A stretch of DNA of 64,000 bases from Prochlorococcus marinus str. MIT 1214 (GCF_027359355.1 NZ_CP114777.1:1860001-1924000), one strand, 5' to 3'; numbered from the stretch's first letter, positions 19,338 through 29,962 are shown. Numbers and translations are program-made. Notes: generated by a model from the letters alone, not told the origin.

Positions 19338-19775
19338 TCAGAATGGAATGTCATCAGTATCAGGAACTAATGGCGAGCTGTCCCATTTAAGACCCTCGTT
19401 ATTTAAAGAATTTGTTGAGTCGCTTTTAAAATTTGACTGAGTTTGAGAAGGTGTTGATGAAATAGTTGAGTTAGAAGAAAAGGGGTGAATTCGTGAAAGA
19501 GTAAATTCAGCTTGTTTCTCTTTAGTCCCATCCTGTCGAGGAACAGTATTCATTCTTAAGCGACCTTCTATTACTAATTTAGAATTGATTTGAACTGAGT
19601 TTTGAAGTTCTTCTGCTAATTTCCCCCAACCAACTACCTTAATTACGCAGGGAGGGTCATCAGCACGGAGGCTGTCAAATTCAACTTCTATTTCAGCTAG
19701 TGGAGTTTTGTTGTCTTGTGTAAAACGAACTGTTGGGGCTTTTTTGACCAAAACCTCAAGCATGCAATGGTTCAT
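19338..19775 (-). CDS. ssb: Single-stranded DNA-binding protein
   Basis: This 145-residue OB-fold protein binds ssDNA in replication and repair. The core (MLEVLVKKAPTVRFTQDNKT, then GWGKLAEELQNS and LVIEGRLRMN) matches the cyanobacterial SSB type. A serine/asparagine-rich linker follows, and the protein ends in the partner-binding tip DDIPF, which recruits PriA and other helicases in bacteria. The start is ATG at 19775. It is divergent from cobK with a very small gap, so promoters must overlap the coding edges. Confidence 0.92.
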   Translation of the reverse strand: MNHCMLEVLVKKAPTVRFTQDNKTPLAEIEVEFDSLRADDPPCVIKVVGWGKLAEELQNSVQINSKLVIEGRLRMNTVPRQDGTKEKQAEFTLSRIHPFSSNSTISSTPSQTQSNFKSDSTNSLNNEGLKWDSSPLVPDTDDIPF

Positions 19776-19805
19776 TTCTTTCTTTAGTTATTGTGGTTTA
19801 TCTTG

Positions 19806-20615
19806 ATGGGTATAAGGGAAAAATGCCAGCCACATCTTTGGTTGTTAACAGGAACAGGTGAAGGCCATCTCTTTGCCAAGTCTTTATTGCAGGAAGGCTG
19901 GAAAATAACTGTTAGTGTTGTTTCGATTAGAGCCTCAATTCCGTATGAAAAATTAAATTTAGAGAAAATTTTAACTGGGGCCTTAATTACGGAGGAAGAT
20001 ATAAGGGATGTCATATTAAATTCAAGAATTCATCAAAATGGATTTCATTGTGTTGTTGATCTGACTCATCCATTTGCTATAAGAATTACACGGTCAATTT
20101 CAAAAGTTTGTCAGGAATTAGGTCAACCATTCATAAGGTATGAAAGAGCTATAGATAATATTTCAAATGCATTTTTAATAGAAAAATTTAGTGATTTAAG
20201 AAATTATGATCTAAAGAATAAATCTATTTTGCTTGCTGTAGGAGTAAGACATCTTCAGGAAGCCTTTATTTTTTCCAGGAATTCAGGGGCAAATGTTTAT
20301 GCAAGAGTTTTAGCTAATCCGGAAAGTATCAGAAAAACACTTTCTTCTTCAATTCAAAAAACAAATTTTGCGGTATTAAACCCTTCAGCCTCTAGTAATG
20401 GGGAAATTGAGAAAGCACTTGTTAGGAAATGGAAAATTGATGGTGTCATATGTAGACAATCAGGGGGAAGGAATGAACTCTTATGGCATCGAATTTGTTT
20501 GAGTATGGGACTTAATCTTTGGATGTTGGAAAGACCCTCTGAATATAAGAATATAAATTCAGTAGATAGTTATGAAAAATTAATTATAAGATTGAAATCT
20601 ATTAGTATGGAATAA
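19806..20615 (+). CDS. cobK: Precorrin-6A/cobalt-precorrin-6A reductase
   Basis: CobK/CbiJ reduces the corrin macrocycle at precorrin-6 level using NADPH. The N-terminal LWLLTGTGEGHLFAKSLL is the expected first strand and glycine turn. VDLTHPFAIRITRSI and ICRQSGGRNEL fit the family. I chose ATG at 19806 (about 269 residues); a TTG at 19791 is open and adds five residues, but no clear ribosome-binding site decides between them. With cobO at 37.3 kb it shows that the organism makes a corrinoid. It is followed by cutA 15 bp downstream. Confidence 0.88.
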   Translation: MGIREKCQPHLWLLTGTGEGHLFAKSLLQEGWKITVSVVSIRASIPYEKLNLEKILTGALITEEDIRDVILNSRIHQNGFHCVVDLTHPFAIRITRSISKVCQELGQPFIRYERAIDNISNAFLIEKFSDLRNYDLKNKSILLAVGVRHLQEAFIFSRNSGANVYARVLANPESIRKTLSSSIQKTNFAVLNPSASSNGEIEKALVRKWKIDGVICRQSGGRNELLWHRICLSMGLNLWMLERPSEYKNINSVDSYEKLIIRLKSISME

Positions 20616-20630
20616 AAAGTATTTAAGATC

Positions 20631-20954
20631 ATGACTCAATCTCATTTAAATCATGAAATTTATATAGTTCTAACTACTGAAGTCGACAAAAAAAATGCAT
20701 CCAAATTAGCTGACTTACTCTTGAGAGAAAGATTAATACCTTGTGTAACTTTTAAAGATATCGAATCACATTTTTGGTGGGAAGGAAATATTAATCAATC
20801 GAAAGAAGTGCAATTAATAATTAAGTGTAAGAAGGAAAATGTAAACAAAGTTTGCAATAAGATTGCTGAATTGCATAGTTACGAAATACCAGAAATAATT
20901 TATTTTCCCGTTTCAGCTAATATAAATTACCATCATTGGGTGAATTCAATTTAA
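20631..20954 (+). CDS. cutA: CutA1 divalent-cation tolerance-like protein
   Basis: This 107-residue protein of the trimeric CutA1 family has the ferredoxin-like fold motifs IVLTTEVDKKNASKLADLL, LIPCVTFKDIESHFWWEG (normally VNI, then YWW.G) and HSYEIPEIIYFPV. It was named for copper tolerance in E. coli, but the molecular role is still unclear. It probably shares a transcript with cobK. It converges on the PfkB kinase with 11 bp between. Confidence 0.93.
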   Translation: MTQSHLNHEIYIVLTTEVDKKNASKLADLLLRERLIPCVTFKDIESHFWWEGNINQSKEVQLIIKCKKENVNKVCNKIAELHSYEIPEIIYFPVSANINYHHWVNSI

Positions 20955-20965
20955 GCTTTCGATGT

Positions 20966-21970
20966 TTAGATTCCTAAATGCGAATTGATCAATTTTAAAA
21001 GATCAGTATTAGATCGAGATCCTAATTGTGTAACGATCTGTCCTGCACAAATAGATCCAATCTTTGCAGATAATTCTGGATTTAGACCATCTGCAAGCCC
21101 TTTTAAAAAACCTCCAGCATAAAGATCTCCTGCACCTGTGGTGTCAACAGCCTTTCCCAGAATGAAAGGATCTATATTTATTTCTTTGCCATTTGAAATT
21201 AGAATTGAGCCTTTTTCACCAATTGTGACTGCCGCAAGATCACATTTCTTTTTCAATTTCTCAAGTGATGCATTTAAAGAGGTTTTATACAAAGTTGTTA
21301 TTTCATCTTCATTGGCAAATAATATATCTATGTGATCTTCAACTAGTTTTATAAAACTTTCACGGTGTCTACTTACACAAAATGAATCAGAAAGGGATAA
21401 AGCAACTTTTCGACCTGCATTTTTAGCTATTTCTGCCGCTTTAATAAATGCATTTTTAGCAGCTGGGTTGTCCCATAAATACCCCTCTAAATAAAGTATT
21501 TTTGCTTCCATGATTGCTGAGAGGTCGATATCCTTAGGTTCTAATAGAACTGAAGCACCTAGATAAGTGCACATAGTTCTCTGAGCATCTGGAGTGACAA
21601 AAATAAGACATCTTGCAGTAGAGGGGCCAATGGATGATGGTGGGGTTTTAAAAATGGTCCCAGTTGTTGATATTTCTTCTGTAAAGATTTTTCCTAGCTT
21701 GTCATTTCTTACCCTTCCAATAAAGGCTGCCTTCCCTCCTAACTGGGCTATACATGCTAATGAATTAGCAACAGAACCTCCTGATCTCTGAATTCTGTTG
21801 GTAGTCATTTCATAAAGTTCTTTAGCCTTATTTTCATCAATCAAGGTCATTGACCCTTTCTTGAAAGATAGTTTTTCTAGGAGATAATCATCAGTTGTTG
21901 TTAATACGTCTACAATTGCATTGCCAATTCCTACTATGTCTAGTGAAGGATTGTTTCTCTTGTTAGTCAT
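20966..21970 (-). CDS. PfkB-family sugar/nucleoside kinase, adenosine kinase-like
   Basis: This 334-residue ribokinase-fold enzyme starts DIVGIGNAIVDVLTTTDDYL and carries the PfkB signature 2 with the anion hole and catalytic base, DTTGAGDLYAGGFL (GAGD 279-282, D282). SGGSVANSLACIAQLGGKA is the substrate-lid region. The adenosine kinase-like N-terminus suggests a nucleoside or a sugar such as fructose or ribose, but specificity cannot be read from the sequence. It lies 41 bp downstream of purA on the same strand, weakly supporting a purine-salvage link. Confidence 0.88.
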   Translation of the reverse strand: MTNKRNNPSLDIVGIGNAIVDVLTTTDDYLLEKLSFKKGSMTLIDENKAKELYEMTTNRIQRSGGSVANSLACIAQLGGKAAFIGRVRNDKLGKIFTEEISTTGTIFKTPPSSIGPSTARCLIFVTPDAQRTMCTYLGASVLLEPKDIDLSAIMEAKILYLEGYLWDNPAAKNAFIKAAEIAKNAGRKVALSLSDSFCVSRHRESFIKLVEDHIDILFANEDEITTLYKTSLNASLEKLKKKCDLAAVTIGEKGSILISNGKEINIDPFILGKAVDTTGAGDLYAGGFLKGLADGLNPELSAKIGSICAGQIVTQLGSRSNTDLLKLINSHLGI

Positions 21971-22011
21971 TAAGTTGATTTGTAAATCATAAAAGCATAA
22001 TTGCTCTATTT

Positions 22012-23394
<1,383 letters not shown>

Positions 23395-23420
23395 TCAAAG
23401 AAATGAATTAAAGATTATCT

Positions 23421-23855
23421 TTAATTGTCTCTAACTGCCAATTTCTCGGCTTTAGATAGCTCTTTGTTTAATCTATCTTTTAGATTTTCAGGAACTGGTC
23501 TGTTTGCAAACGTTTTGTAATGTCCTGATAAAGCATTTAATGCCGTCTGCATTGTTGTAAAGGTGATGGAAGTATTTACTTGAGATCGATTTCTATATCT
23601 TGAAATGTAATCGCTGATTAAAAAAACAGCCTCTTTTTCTGCTTCTGATAGGCCTTTATCTTCTTTAGGTAAAGTTATGGTCTCTTTTAAAGTTGAGGAG
23701 ACTGCAATAGTATCTTTAGCAAAATCTCCAGTCATTAGTGTTTTGGCTGCATTCACTTCTGAAGCGAATTGGAAGAACATGAGGCAGAAGCCAAGGCAGA
23801 TAGCCAAAGCTGCCCTCACCAACCTGTTGGAGAGGTGATGAAAGGCAGAGATCAT
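23421..23855 (-). CDS. psb27: Photosystem II assembly protein Psb27
   Basis: Psb27 binds the lumenal side of CP43 during photosystem II assembly and repair. The mature part (TGDFAKDTIAVSSTLKETI, then ISDYISRYRNRSQVNTS) is typical. The N-terminus is a secretion signal with a hydrophobic core (about 13-30) ending SEVNA. Unlike Synechocystis Psb27, there is no cysteine at the cleavage site (the only cysteines lie inside the hydrophobic core), so it looks like a soluble lumenal protein rather than a lipoprotein. It is 144 residues long and sits 47 bp downstream of proS. Confidence 0.92.
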   Translation of the reverse strand: MISAFHHLSNRLVRAALAICLGFCLMFFQFASEVNAAKTLMTGDFAKDTIAVSSTLKETITLPKEDKGLSEAEKEAVFLISDYISRYRNRSQVNTSITFTTMQTALNALSGHYKTFANRPVPENLKDRLNKELSKAEKLAVRDN

Positions 23856-23902
23856 TTGTTTTTTTGCAGTTACATAAGACTCTAGAGTCCTTTGGGCTAA
23901 AT

Positions 23903-25693
23903 TTATACTTTTTCAGTATTAAATTCTTTAGAAAGCTTTTTAAAAACCGAGTTTAGATCTAGTAACTCTGTAGTTTTGGCTTTTCTATTATGTAATTCAA
24001 CCAGTCCAGAACTAGCTTCTCTACCAGAAACAATTCTCCATGGGATCCCAATAAGGTCTGCGTCTTTAAACTTCAATCCAGCCCTTTCATCCCTATCGTC
24101 AAGTAGAGCATCAATTCTATTTTCTATTAATTTCTGATAGATATCTTCAGCCAATGATGATTGTTCAGTATTTTTTATGTTGGCAATAATAATAATTACT
24201 TCAAATGGGGCGATTGATACTGGCCAAACAATACCTGAATCATCGTGATTTTGTTCGACTGCTGCTTGAGCTAATCTGGAAATACCAATTCCATAGCACC
24301 CCATCCAAAAATGCTCTTCTATGCCTTTATCGTTAGTAAAAGTAGCATTCAGTGATTTTGAATACTTTGTACCTAATTGAAAGATATGCCCTATTTCTAT
24401 GCCTCTACATTCTTGAAGTTTTTGTTTTTTATCATGAACACATCTATCTCCAGGCTTGGCTTTTCTAATATCACATATAAACTGTTCAGTATTAATTAAA
24501 CTCCAGTTATAAAATATTTTGTGTTCATCCTTGAGATTATTTCCACATATAAAACTTTTAAGATCTTTTACAGAATTGTCAGCAATTCGTATAAATTTCT
24601 TTTCCCATACTTTTGCTTTTGATAATAAATTATCGCTAAGATCAGGACCTATAAAGCCAAATGGAATATTAGTAATACCCTGCTTTTTTATATCTTCATT
24701 AGAAATTATTCTTATATCCAGTACATTTTGTTTTAATTTGTGAGCTATTTCATTTGAAAGTTTAATATCATTAATTTCTTGGTCTCCCCTTATACTTACT
24801 AGCACTGGGTATTTTTTATTATTTTCACAAGATGCAAGATAAGTTAATACTTTTATAATTTGACTTGGATGGAAATTATTGTGGTTACATAATTCATCTA
24901 TAGTTTTTTGATTAGGGGTCTTTATAATCGAAGGCTTATTAGAATCTAGTAATTTTCCTTCTTCGATAATTGAGATAGCTTTTTCTTGATTAGCCCCGTA
25001 TTTTCCATCAGCACTTATTAAAATCAAGTCTTCTCCTGATTCGGCCGTAACCATGAATTCTTGAGATGCTGCTCCTCCAATGGCTCCACTATCAGCTTCG
25101 ACACAAACAAAATCCAGACCACATTTTGTAAATATATTTTGATAGGCATTTCTCATCTCAGTATATGTTGATTGAAGGTCATTCTCATTTGCATGAAAGG
25201 AATACGCATCCTTCATGATGAATTCTCTACTTCTCATTAATCCAAATCTTGGCCTTATTTCATCTCTAAATTTTGTTTGAATTTGGAATAAATTTATTGG
25301 TAATTGTTTATAGGAGTGAATAGTTTGAGAAATTATTTGAGTAATTACTTCTTCATGAGTTGGCCCTAGTCCTAATTCTTTACCCTGTCTATCTTTAAGG
25401 CTAAACATAATACCTTCTCCTTCGGTATATGATTTCCATCTTCCACTTTTTTCCCATATTTCTGAAGGCTGAAGCTGAGGGAGAAGAGTTTGAAGGCAAC
25501 CTTTCTTTGATAACTCTTCTTCAACAATTAGGGTTATTTTTTTTAGAACCTTCCAAAGCAATGGCATGTAAGCATAAATACCTCCAGTTAGACGTTTAAT
25601 AAAACCTCCTCTTATGAGTAACTGATGTGAAATTATATCTGCTTCAGAAGGGACGTCTCTGAGAGTGATCAGCATTAGGCGGGAGACGCGCAT
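23903..25693 (-). CDS. proS: Prolyl-tRNA synthetase, bacterial type
   Basis: This class II aminoacyl-tRNA synthetase charges tRNA-Pro. The 596-residue length fits the bacterial form with an editing (INS) domain inserted between motifs 2 and 3. Visible are TGGIYAYMPLLWKVLKKI, GLGPTHEEVIT, RDEIRPRFGLMRSREFIMKD (motif 2), and GCYGIGISRLAQAAVEQ (motif 3). The anticodon-binding domain follows. The start is ATG at 25693. It may be co-transcribed with psb27. Confidence 0.96.
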   Translation of the reverse strand: MRVSRLMLITLRDVPSEADIISHQLLIRGGFIKRLTGGIYAYMPLLWKVLKKITLIVEEELSKKGCLQTLLPQLQPSEIWEKSGRWKSYTEGEGIMFSLKDRQGKELGLGPTHEEVITQIISQTIHSYKQLPINLFQIQTKFRDEIRPRFGLMRSREFIMKDAYSFHANENDLQSTYTEMRNAYQNIFTKCGLDFVCVEADSGAIGGAASQEFMVTAESGEDLILISADGKYGANQEKAISIIEEGKLLDSNKPSIIKTPNQKTIDELCNHNNFHPSQIIKVLTYLASCENNKKYPVLVSIRGDQEINDIKLSNEIAHKLKQNVLDIRIISNEDIKKQGITNIPFGFIGPDLSDNLLSKAKVWEKKFIRIADNSVKDLKSFICGNNLKDEHKIFYNWSLINTEQFICDIRKAKPGDRCVHDKKQKLQECRGIEIGHIFQLGTKYSKSLNATFTNDKGIEEHFWMGCYGIGISRLAQAAVEQNHDDSGIVWPVSIAPFEVIIIIANIKNTEQSSLAEDIYQKLIENRIDALLDDRDERAGLKFKDADLIGIPWRIVSGREASSGLVELHNRKAKTTELLDLNSVFKKLSKEFNTEKV

Positions 25694-25867
25694 GAGCCTA
25701 AAATTTAAATCTTTATGAGATTAGTACTTTGAGTGTTGGCCATATGAATATCTATATTGATTGTGCGGGAATCATGTTGTTTTTTTAAAGTGTCCAAATG
25801 TACATGGTGTTAATCTGATTCATCTGCTAACTTCTGTCACATGTTTTTCTAGAAGCTTTCTTTCGCA

Positions 25868-26329
25868 ATGTTTAACGGGTCAGTAAATTCAGGATCAAAT
25901 GGAAGAGCAGAGGAATCTTTAGATAAAGGATTTAATACAGCTTCTAACTCAAATGATTCATTATTGACTATTGATGAAGTTCAGAAAACATTGAATAGAT
26001 CTAGAGCTTCCGTATACAGATATACAAACACTGATACCAGGAATCTTAATCCTCCATTCAATCCCAGAAAATTAAACACTGAATTTAGGAGTGATCAAAA
26101 AGATCAACTACTGTTTCATCCCAACGAAGTTGCAAGATTTGCAAAAGATATACTGAGAATTAAGGAAGTAACTGTAGAAATATTGAATTCTCCATCATCG
26201 GAAACTCAAAAGATTCTAATTGCAATACTTGATGAGTTGAGAATCATTAGGAATACGCTTGATGGACAACCTGATAAGAATCAATCTATTCCTAATCATT
26301 TACAAGATACTGATAGAAAGGCTGCTTAG
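25868..26329 (+). CDS. Putative helix-turn-helix DNA-binding protein
   Basis: This is a 153-residue protein of unknown role. Residues about 38-60 (LTIDEVQKTLNRSRASVYRYTN) look like a MerR/excisionase-type helix-turn-helix, and the following RNLNPPFNPRKLN fits a wing. The C-terminal third is helical (RIKEVTVEILNS, then ILIAILDELRIIRNTLDG), perhaps for dimerisation. The first 35 residues are Ser/Asn-rich and disordered. No recombinase catalytic domain is present, so a resolvase label would be misleading. The promoter region is a 174-bp gap shared with divergent proS. Confidence 0.7.
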   Translation: MFNGSVNSGSNGRAEESLDKGFNTASNSNDSLLTIDEVQKTLNRSRASVYRYTNTDTRNLNPPFNPRKLNTEFRSDQKDQLLFHPNEVARFAKDILRIKEVTVEILNSPSSETQKILIAILDELRIIRNTLDGQPDKNQSIPNHLQDTDRKAA

Positions 26330-26432
26330 TTATTCATAAATGTGGGATAATATCTATATAATTTCAGGTGAATTAAGTATTTGAATTGATTTTCACTCAT
26401 TCGACTAACGGTTTATCTATTCCAAGCCTTAC

Positions 26433-26681
26433 ATGGATTTAGAACCACATTTACTTAAGGATCAATCTTCTAAGCTTGATCCACCTTCGTTTGATAAAGA
26501 AACAGATCAACTATCTTCTGATGATGAAGAAGATCCTTACAGTTTTAATAGTACCTCAACTTCTTTAATTGGTTTGGTAATAGTATTTGTAATGCTTGGA
26601 ATACCACTATTAGCTGTCATAAGTGAAAGAGCAGAAACACCAAAAAGCATACCGACTTCGATAAATCAAAATGGACCTTAG
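26433..26681 (+). CDS. Small single-pass membrane protein, unknown
   Basis: This 82-residue protein has an acidic N-half (DQLSSDDEEDPYSF) and one clear membrane helix near 45-66 (SLIGLVIVFVMLGIPLLAVIS). It ends in a short polar tail. It overlaps the start of the second pyrophosphatase gene by 11 bp, so they are probably translated from one message. I recognise no family. Confidence 0.72.
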   Translation: MDLEPHLLKDQSSKLDPPSFDKETDQLSSDDEEDPYSFNSTSTSLIGLVIVFVMLGIPLLAVISERAETPKSIPTSINQNGP

Positions 26682-27198
26682 TGATCTTCCTCCTTCGCCA
26701 TCGCCTGGATTAGTAAATCTAGTTGTTGAAATTCCTGCTGGGAGTAGAAATAAATATGAATATTTTAGCTCTGCAGGAATTATGGCTCTTGATAGGGTTT
26801 TGCATTCTTCAGTGAGATATCCGTTTGATTATGGATTTATTCCAAATACTCTTGCTGAGGATGGGGCTCCGCTTGATGCGATGGTAGTTATGGAAGAACC
26901 TACTTTTGCAGGTTGCTTGATAAAGGCAAGACCTATAGGAGTTCTTGATATGCATGATTCAGGGGCTTACGATGGCAAACTTCTATGTGTACCTACTGCA
27001 GATCCAAGACAAAGGGAAATTAATACTATTAAGCAAATAGCTCAAAACCAATTGGAGGATGTAGCTGAGTTTTTTAGAACTTACAAAAGCTTGGAAGGGA
27101 GGGTAATCGTAATAGACGGATGGAGAGATTATGATGCTGTAGATGAACTACTGAAAAGCTGCATAGCGGCACATCATTTTGATATGAAACGAAAATAA
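26671..27198 (+). CDS. ppa: Family I pyrophosphatase paralogue lacking one catalytic Asp
   Basis: This 175-residue protein is collinear with standard bacterial and cyanobacterial PPases (VVEIPAGSRNKYEY; LDRVLHSSVRYPFDYGFIPN). E20, K28, E30, R42, Y50, Y54, D96, D101, K103, Y138 and K139 are retained. In the metal-binding triad, DGAPLD replaces the usual DGDPLD, so the residue equal to E. coli D67, a key metal ligand and general base, is A66. Reduced or altered activity is possible. A second, complete paralogue lies at 10889. It is followed after 7 bp by an ArsC/Spx gene frame. Confidence 0.88.
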   Translation: MDLSDLPPSPSPGLVNLVVEIPAGSRNKYEYFSSAGIMALDRVLHSSVRYPFDYGFIPNTLAEDGAPLDAMVVMEEPTFAGCLIKARPIGVLDMHDSGAYDGKLLCVPTADPRQREINTIKQIAQNQLEDVAEFFRTYKSLEGRVIVIDGWRDYDAVDELLKSCIAAHHFDMKRK

Positions 27199-27253
27199 CT
27201 TTTTTATGCGTACTCTTTTGAATATAAAATTATTGTTTGTTTGCTTTGAAAAC

Positions 27254-27601
27254 TTGCAATTATTTAGTTACTCTTCATGTTCAACTTGTCGCAAAGCGAT
27301 TAAGTGGCTCAACAATAATGATATTGCCTTTGAATTAATTGATCTTTTAAAATCACCCCCATCTAAGGAAATGCTTGTCTCAGCTAGCGAGCTATATGGG
27401 GATAGAAAGTATCTTTTAAATACAAGTGGTGTTATATATCGTTCTATTGGTTCGGATGTTGTTAAAAAAATGACCGATAACGAATTTTTTGAGAAACTTT
27501 TTATGGAACCCAGATTAATAAAGAGACCTTTTTTGAATAAGCCTGGTAAATTCTTTTTAGTTGGATTTAAAGAAGAAAAGTGGGCTGAAAAATTACTTTG
27601 A
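27254..27601 (+). CDS. ArsC/Spx family thioredoxin-fold protein
   Basis: The protein has the thioredoxin-like ArsC/Spx fold with a CSTC pair in SYSSCSTCRKAIKWL, followed by an IDLLKSPPS segment and the RPFLNKPGKFFLVGF region. I chose TTG at 27254 (115 residues) because the fold begins immediately there; ATG at 27206 is open but adds 16 hydrophobic residues not expected in the family. Members include arsenate reductases, Spx regulators and YffB-type proteins. The C-x-x-C form is closer to Spx/YffB. The substrate is unknown. Confidence 0.8.
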   Translation: MQLFSYSSCSTCRKAIKWLNNNDIAFELIDLLKSPPSKEMLVSASELYGDRKYLLNTSGVIYRSIGSDVVKKMTDNEFFEKLFMEPRLIKRPFLNKPGKFFLVGFKEEKWAEKLL

Positions 27602-27683
27602 GATTCAGATAAGGACTAATATTGACCTAAACTAAGTAGTCTTTAAAAATAAAGTAAACTATATTTTTATTATTGCAAAACAA

Positions 27684-28376
27684 GTGCAGCAAAATCATTC
27701 AGATTCGAATAAAGAAACTAAAAATTGTTGGTTGTACTCTTTTTTTGATACATGGGGACCTATTTCGCTAACTGTTCTGTTGTATGCAGGTATTCGTCAT
27801 TTTATAGCTGAAGCTAGATATATACCATCGGGTTCAATGTTGCCAGGATTGAAAGTAAATGATCGACTCATTGTTGAGAAACTTTCTTTACGCAAAAGGT
27901 CTCCATCCCGTGGAGAAATTGTTGTTTTTAACTCACCATATTCATTCGATAAGAAATTGATAGCGGATAGAAAAAAACAACTCCCGTCTAAATTACAATG
28001 CTCATTTATAACTTTCCCATTGATTTCTTGGATACCTACTATATCAGATCGTGCTTGTGATGCTTACATCAAACGGGTAATAGCTGTAGGAGGAGATCGT
28101 CTTTTGATTAATGGTAAGGGAGAGATTAATTTGAACGGTAGATCAATTAACGAACAATATGTTGAATACTTCTGCTCAAGTGAGCCTAAATTTAATCTAT
28201 GTCGCCCCATGTCAGCTATTGTTCCAAAGGGACATGTATTCGTTTTGGGCGATAACCGTGCTAACAGTTGGGACAGTCGCTTTTGGCCGGCAGGGGGGTT
28301 CTTACCCCAGAAAGAAATTCTTGGCAAAGCGACCTGGCGTTTTTGGCCTATTAGTCGTTTTGGTAAGATTGATTAA
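27684..28376 (+). CDS. lepB: Signal peptidase I
   Basis: This S26 serine protease cleaves signal peptides at the outer face of the membrane. An N-terminal hydrophobic segment (about 27-42) anchors it. Catalytic S51 lies in PSGSMLPGL and the general base K130 in DAYIKRVIAVGGD; VLGDNRANSWDSR (188-199) is box E. The 230-residue length is normal. The start is GTG at 27684, giving MQQNHSDSNK. Cyanobacteria usually have two such enzymes, and which paralogue this is cannot be decided here. Confidence 0.95.
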   Translation: MQQNHSDSNKETKNCWLYSFFDTWGPISLTVLLYAGIRHFIAEARYIPSGSMLPGLKVNDRLIVEKLSLRKRSPSRGEIVVFNSPYSFDKKLIADRKKQLPSKLQCSFITFPLISWIPTISDRACDAYIKRVIAVGGDRLLINGKGEINLNGRSINEQYVEYFCSSEPKFNLCRPMSAIVPKGHVFVLGDNRANSWDSRFWPAGGFLPQKEILGKATWRFWPISRFGKID

Positions 28377-28524
28377 TAAGGCCACAATCTATTACTTTCC
28401 AAAATATTTTTTCTCTTTGATCGGTGATTAGTAGCTGTAGAAAAATGTTTCTCTTCTTATAGATGATCCAGCCTTTTTAAGGATGTGAATATTTTTAAAC
28501 AAGTAACTTTTCGTAGTCATTCTA

Positions 28525-29853
28525 TTAAAGTGCCCCGGTAGCTGTTGAGTCGATAATTCCCCCCAAATGTGAAGTGATATTTAGACAGGTGATTTGATCT
28601 GGTTGATCTTCTTCTTCTGATAGGTCAATTACTGTAATTCCACCATTACCTTGTTTTATCATCCATATTTGTGATGGGTTTAGGCCTAAAAGATGACAAA
28701 GAATAGTTTTGTTAACTGCGTCATGAGCGACAACCAATGCAGTTTCATCATTTTTTAGATTTTTGCAAATCTCATTCCAACCAGTAATGGATCTGGTGGA
28801 GACTTCTTTTATATTTTCCCCCTCTGGCATTTGAACTTTTTCAGGAGAGGTTTTCCATTCTTTAAGAAGATCTGGCCAGTCGGTCTTGATCTCAGACTCC
28901 AACTTCCCCTCCCATTTACCGTGACCGATCTCTTTGAGGTTATCTTTGACAGAAATTTTGATCCCAGGATGTTCGTTTAGAATTATCTGAGCTGTTTCTT
29001 TTGGTCTTGATAAAGAACTACTAAAAGCTTTTTGTATAATATGGTTTTTTAAAAAATCTCTTGCTGCCTTGGCTTGGGATTTTCCATTTTTATTTAAGGG
29101 AATATCAATTTGTCCTTGGAACCTTCCCTGCTTATTCCAATCTGTTTCACCATGCCTGACTAAAATAATTCTTTTTTCAGTTGTTTTTTTTGGAATACTA
29201 GGATTTAAATGAGCGATATTATTTAGACATTGAATTTGCACTTGTCTATCTTTACAACCATTGAAAGTAACATTACAAATTGAAATTGAGGTATTGTCTA
29301 ACTTTAATCTTCTAAACCCTTCTGAAGGCTCATTAATTAATTTCAGTATCAAGCATCTAAGAATTGCATTATGTGCAACTATCAAAATAGTTTTATCAGA
29401 GCCTGAATGTTCATTAAATAAGAATGTTAAGAAACTTTCAGCTTGATATAAGAGTTCTTTAAATGGTTGAAATCTTGTACCGTCGTTTCTATTAATGGTT
29501 AGCTCTTTTGGCTCTTTTTGCCAAATCGCAAGCTCCTCTGGATAGTGATTCTTTATTTCATTTTTTGTTAAACCACTCCAAGGTCCAAGATCAACTTCCA
29601 AAAGCTCATCAGTAAAAGTTGCTTTAAGGTCGCTTTGATGTTGTTTGATAATGATTTTTGTGGTTTCTGAGGCTCTTTGCAAAGGGGAGCTATAAATTGC
29701 ATCTATTGGAATAGAAGAGAGTGTTTTTCCAGCAGCTTCCGCTTGTGATTGTCCTTCTTTAGTTAATGTTGAAAGATCGTTTCTTCCTTGAATACGACCT
29801 TCCTTGTTAAAACTACTTAATCCATGGCGGACAAAAATTAGACGCAATGTCAT
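28525..29853 (-). CDS. Tandem histidine phosphatase (two phosphoglycerate-mutase-like domains)
   Basis: This 442-residue protein has two full histidine phosphatase domains. Domain 1 has catalytic H10 in FVRHGLSSFN and the second histidine H161 in VAHNAIL. Domain 2 has H234 in LVRHGETDWN and H377 in VAHDAVN. The acidic donor regions (LEVDLGPWSG; KEIGHGKWEG) are present in both, so both may be active. Cofactor-dependent mutase motifs are not evident, and a phosphatase acting on a small phosphomonoester is more likely. It is commonly labelled phosphoglycerate mutase. The first domain has HGL where HGE is usual. Confidence 0.85.
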   Translation of the reverse strand: MTLRLIFVRHGLSSFNKEGRIQGRNDLSTLTKEGQSQAEAAGKTLSSIPIDAIYSSPLQRASETTKIIIKQHQSDLKATFTDELLEVDLGPWSGLTKNEIKNHYPEELAIWQKEPKELTINRNDGTRFQPFKELLYQAESFLTFLFNEHSGSDKTILIVAHNAILRCLILKLINEPSEGFRRLKLDNTSISICNVTFNGCKDRQVQIQCLNNIAHLNPSIPKKTTEKRIILVRHGETDWNKQGRFQGQIDIPLNKNGKSQAKAARDFLKNHIIQKAFSSSLSRPKETAQIILNEHPGIKISVKDNLKEIGHGKWEGKLESEIKTDWPDLLKEWKTSPEKVQMPEGENIKEVSTRSITGWNEICKNLKNDETALVVAHDAVNKTILCHLLGLNPSQIWMIKQGNGGITVIDLSEEEDQPDQITCLNITSHLGGIIDSTATGAL

Positions 29854-29962
29854 TAAATAAACTGTCTTCTAGATAAATATGGTATTAGCCATGAGGGCAA
29901 TCTAATGTTCTTTTAGTAAAGATAGAAGTCTTTCTCCATGTCAGTCTTCACAAGTTGATTTT

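Noticed and set aside
19784-20014. Antisense frame inside cobK and the ssb edge
   Set aside because: It is a shadow of cobK, which has clear family motifs on the opposite strand.
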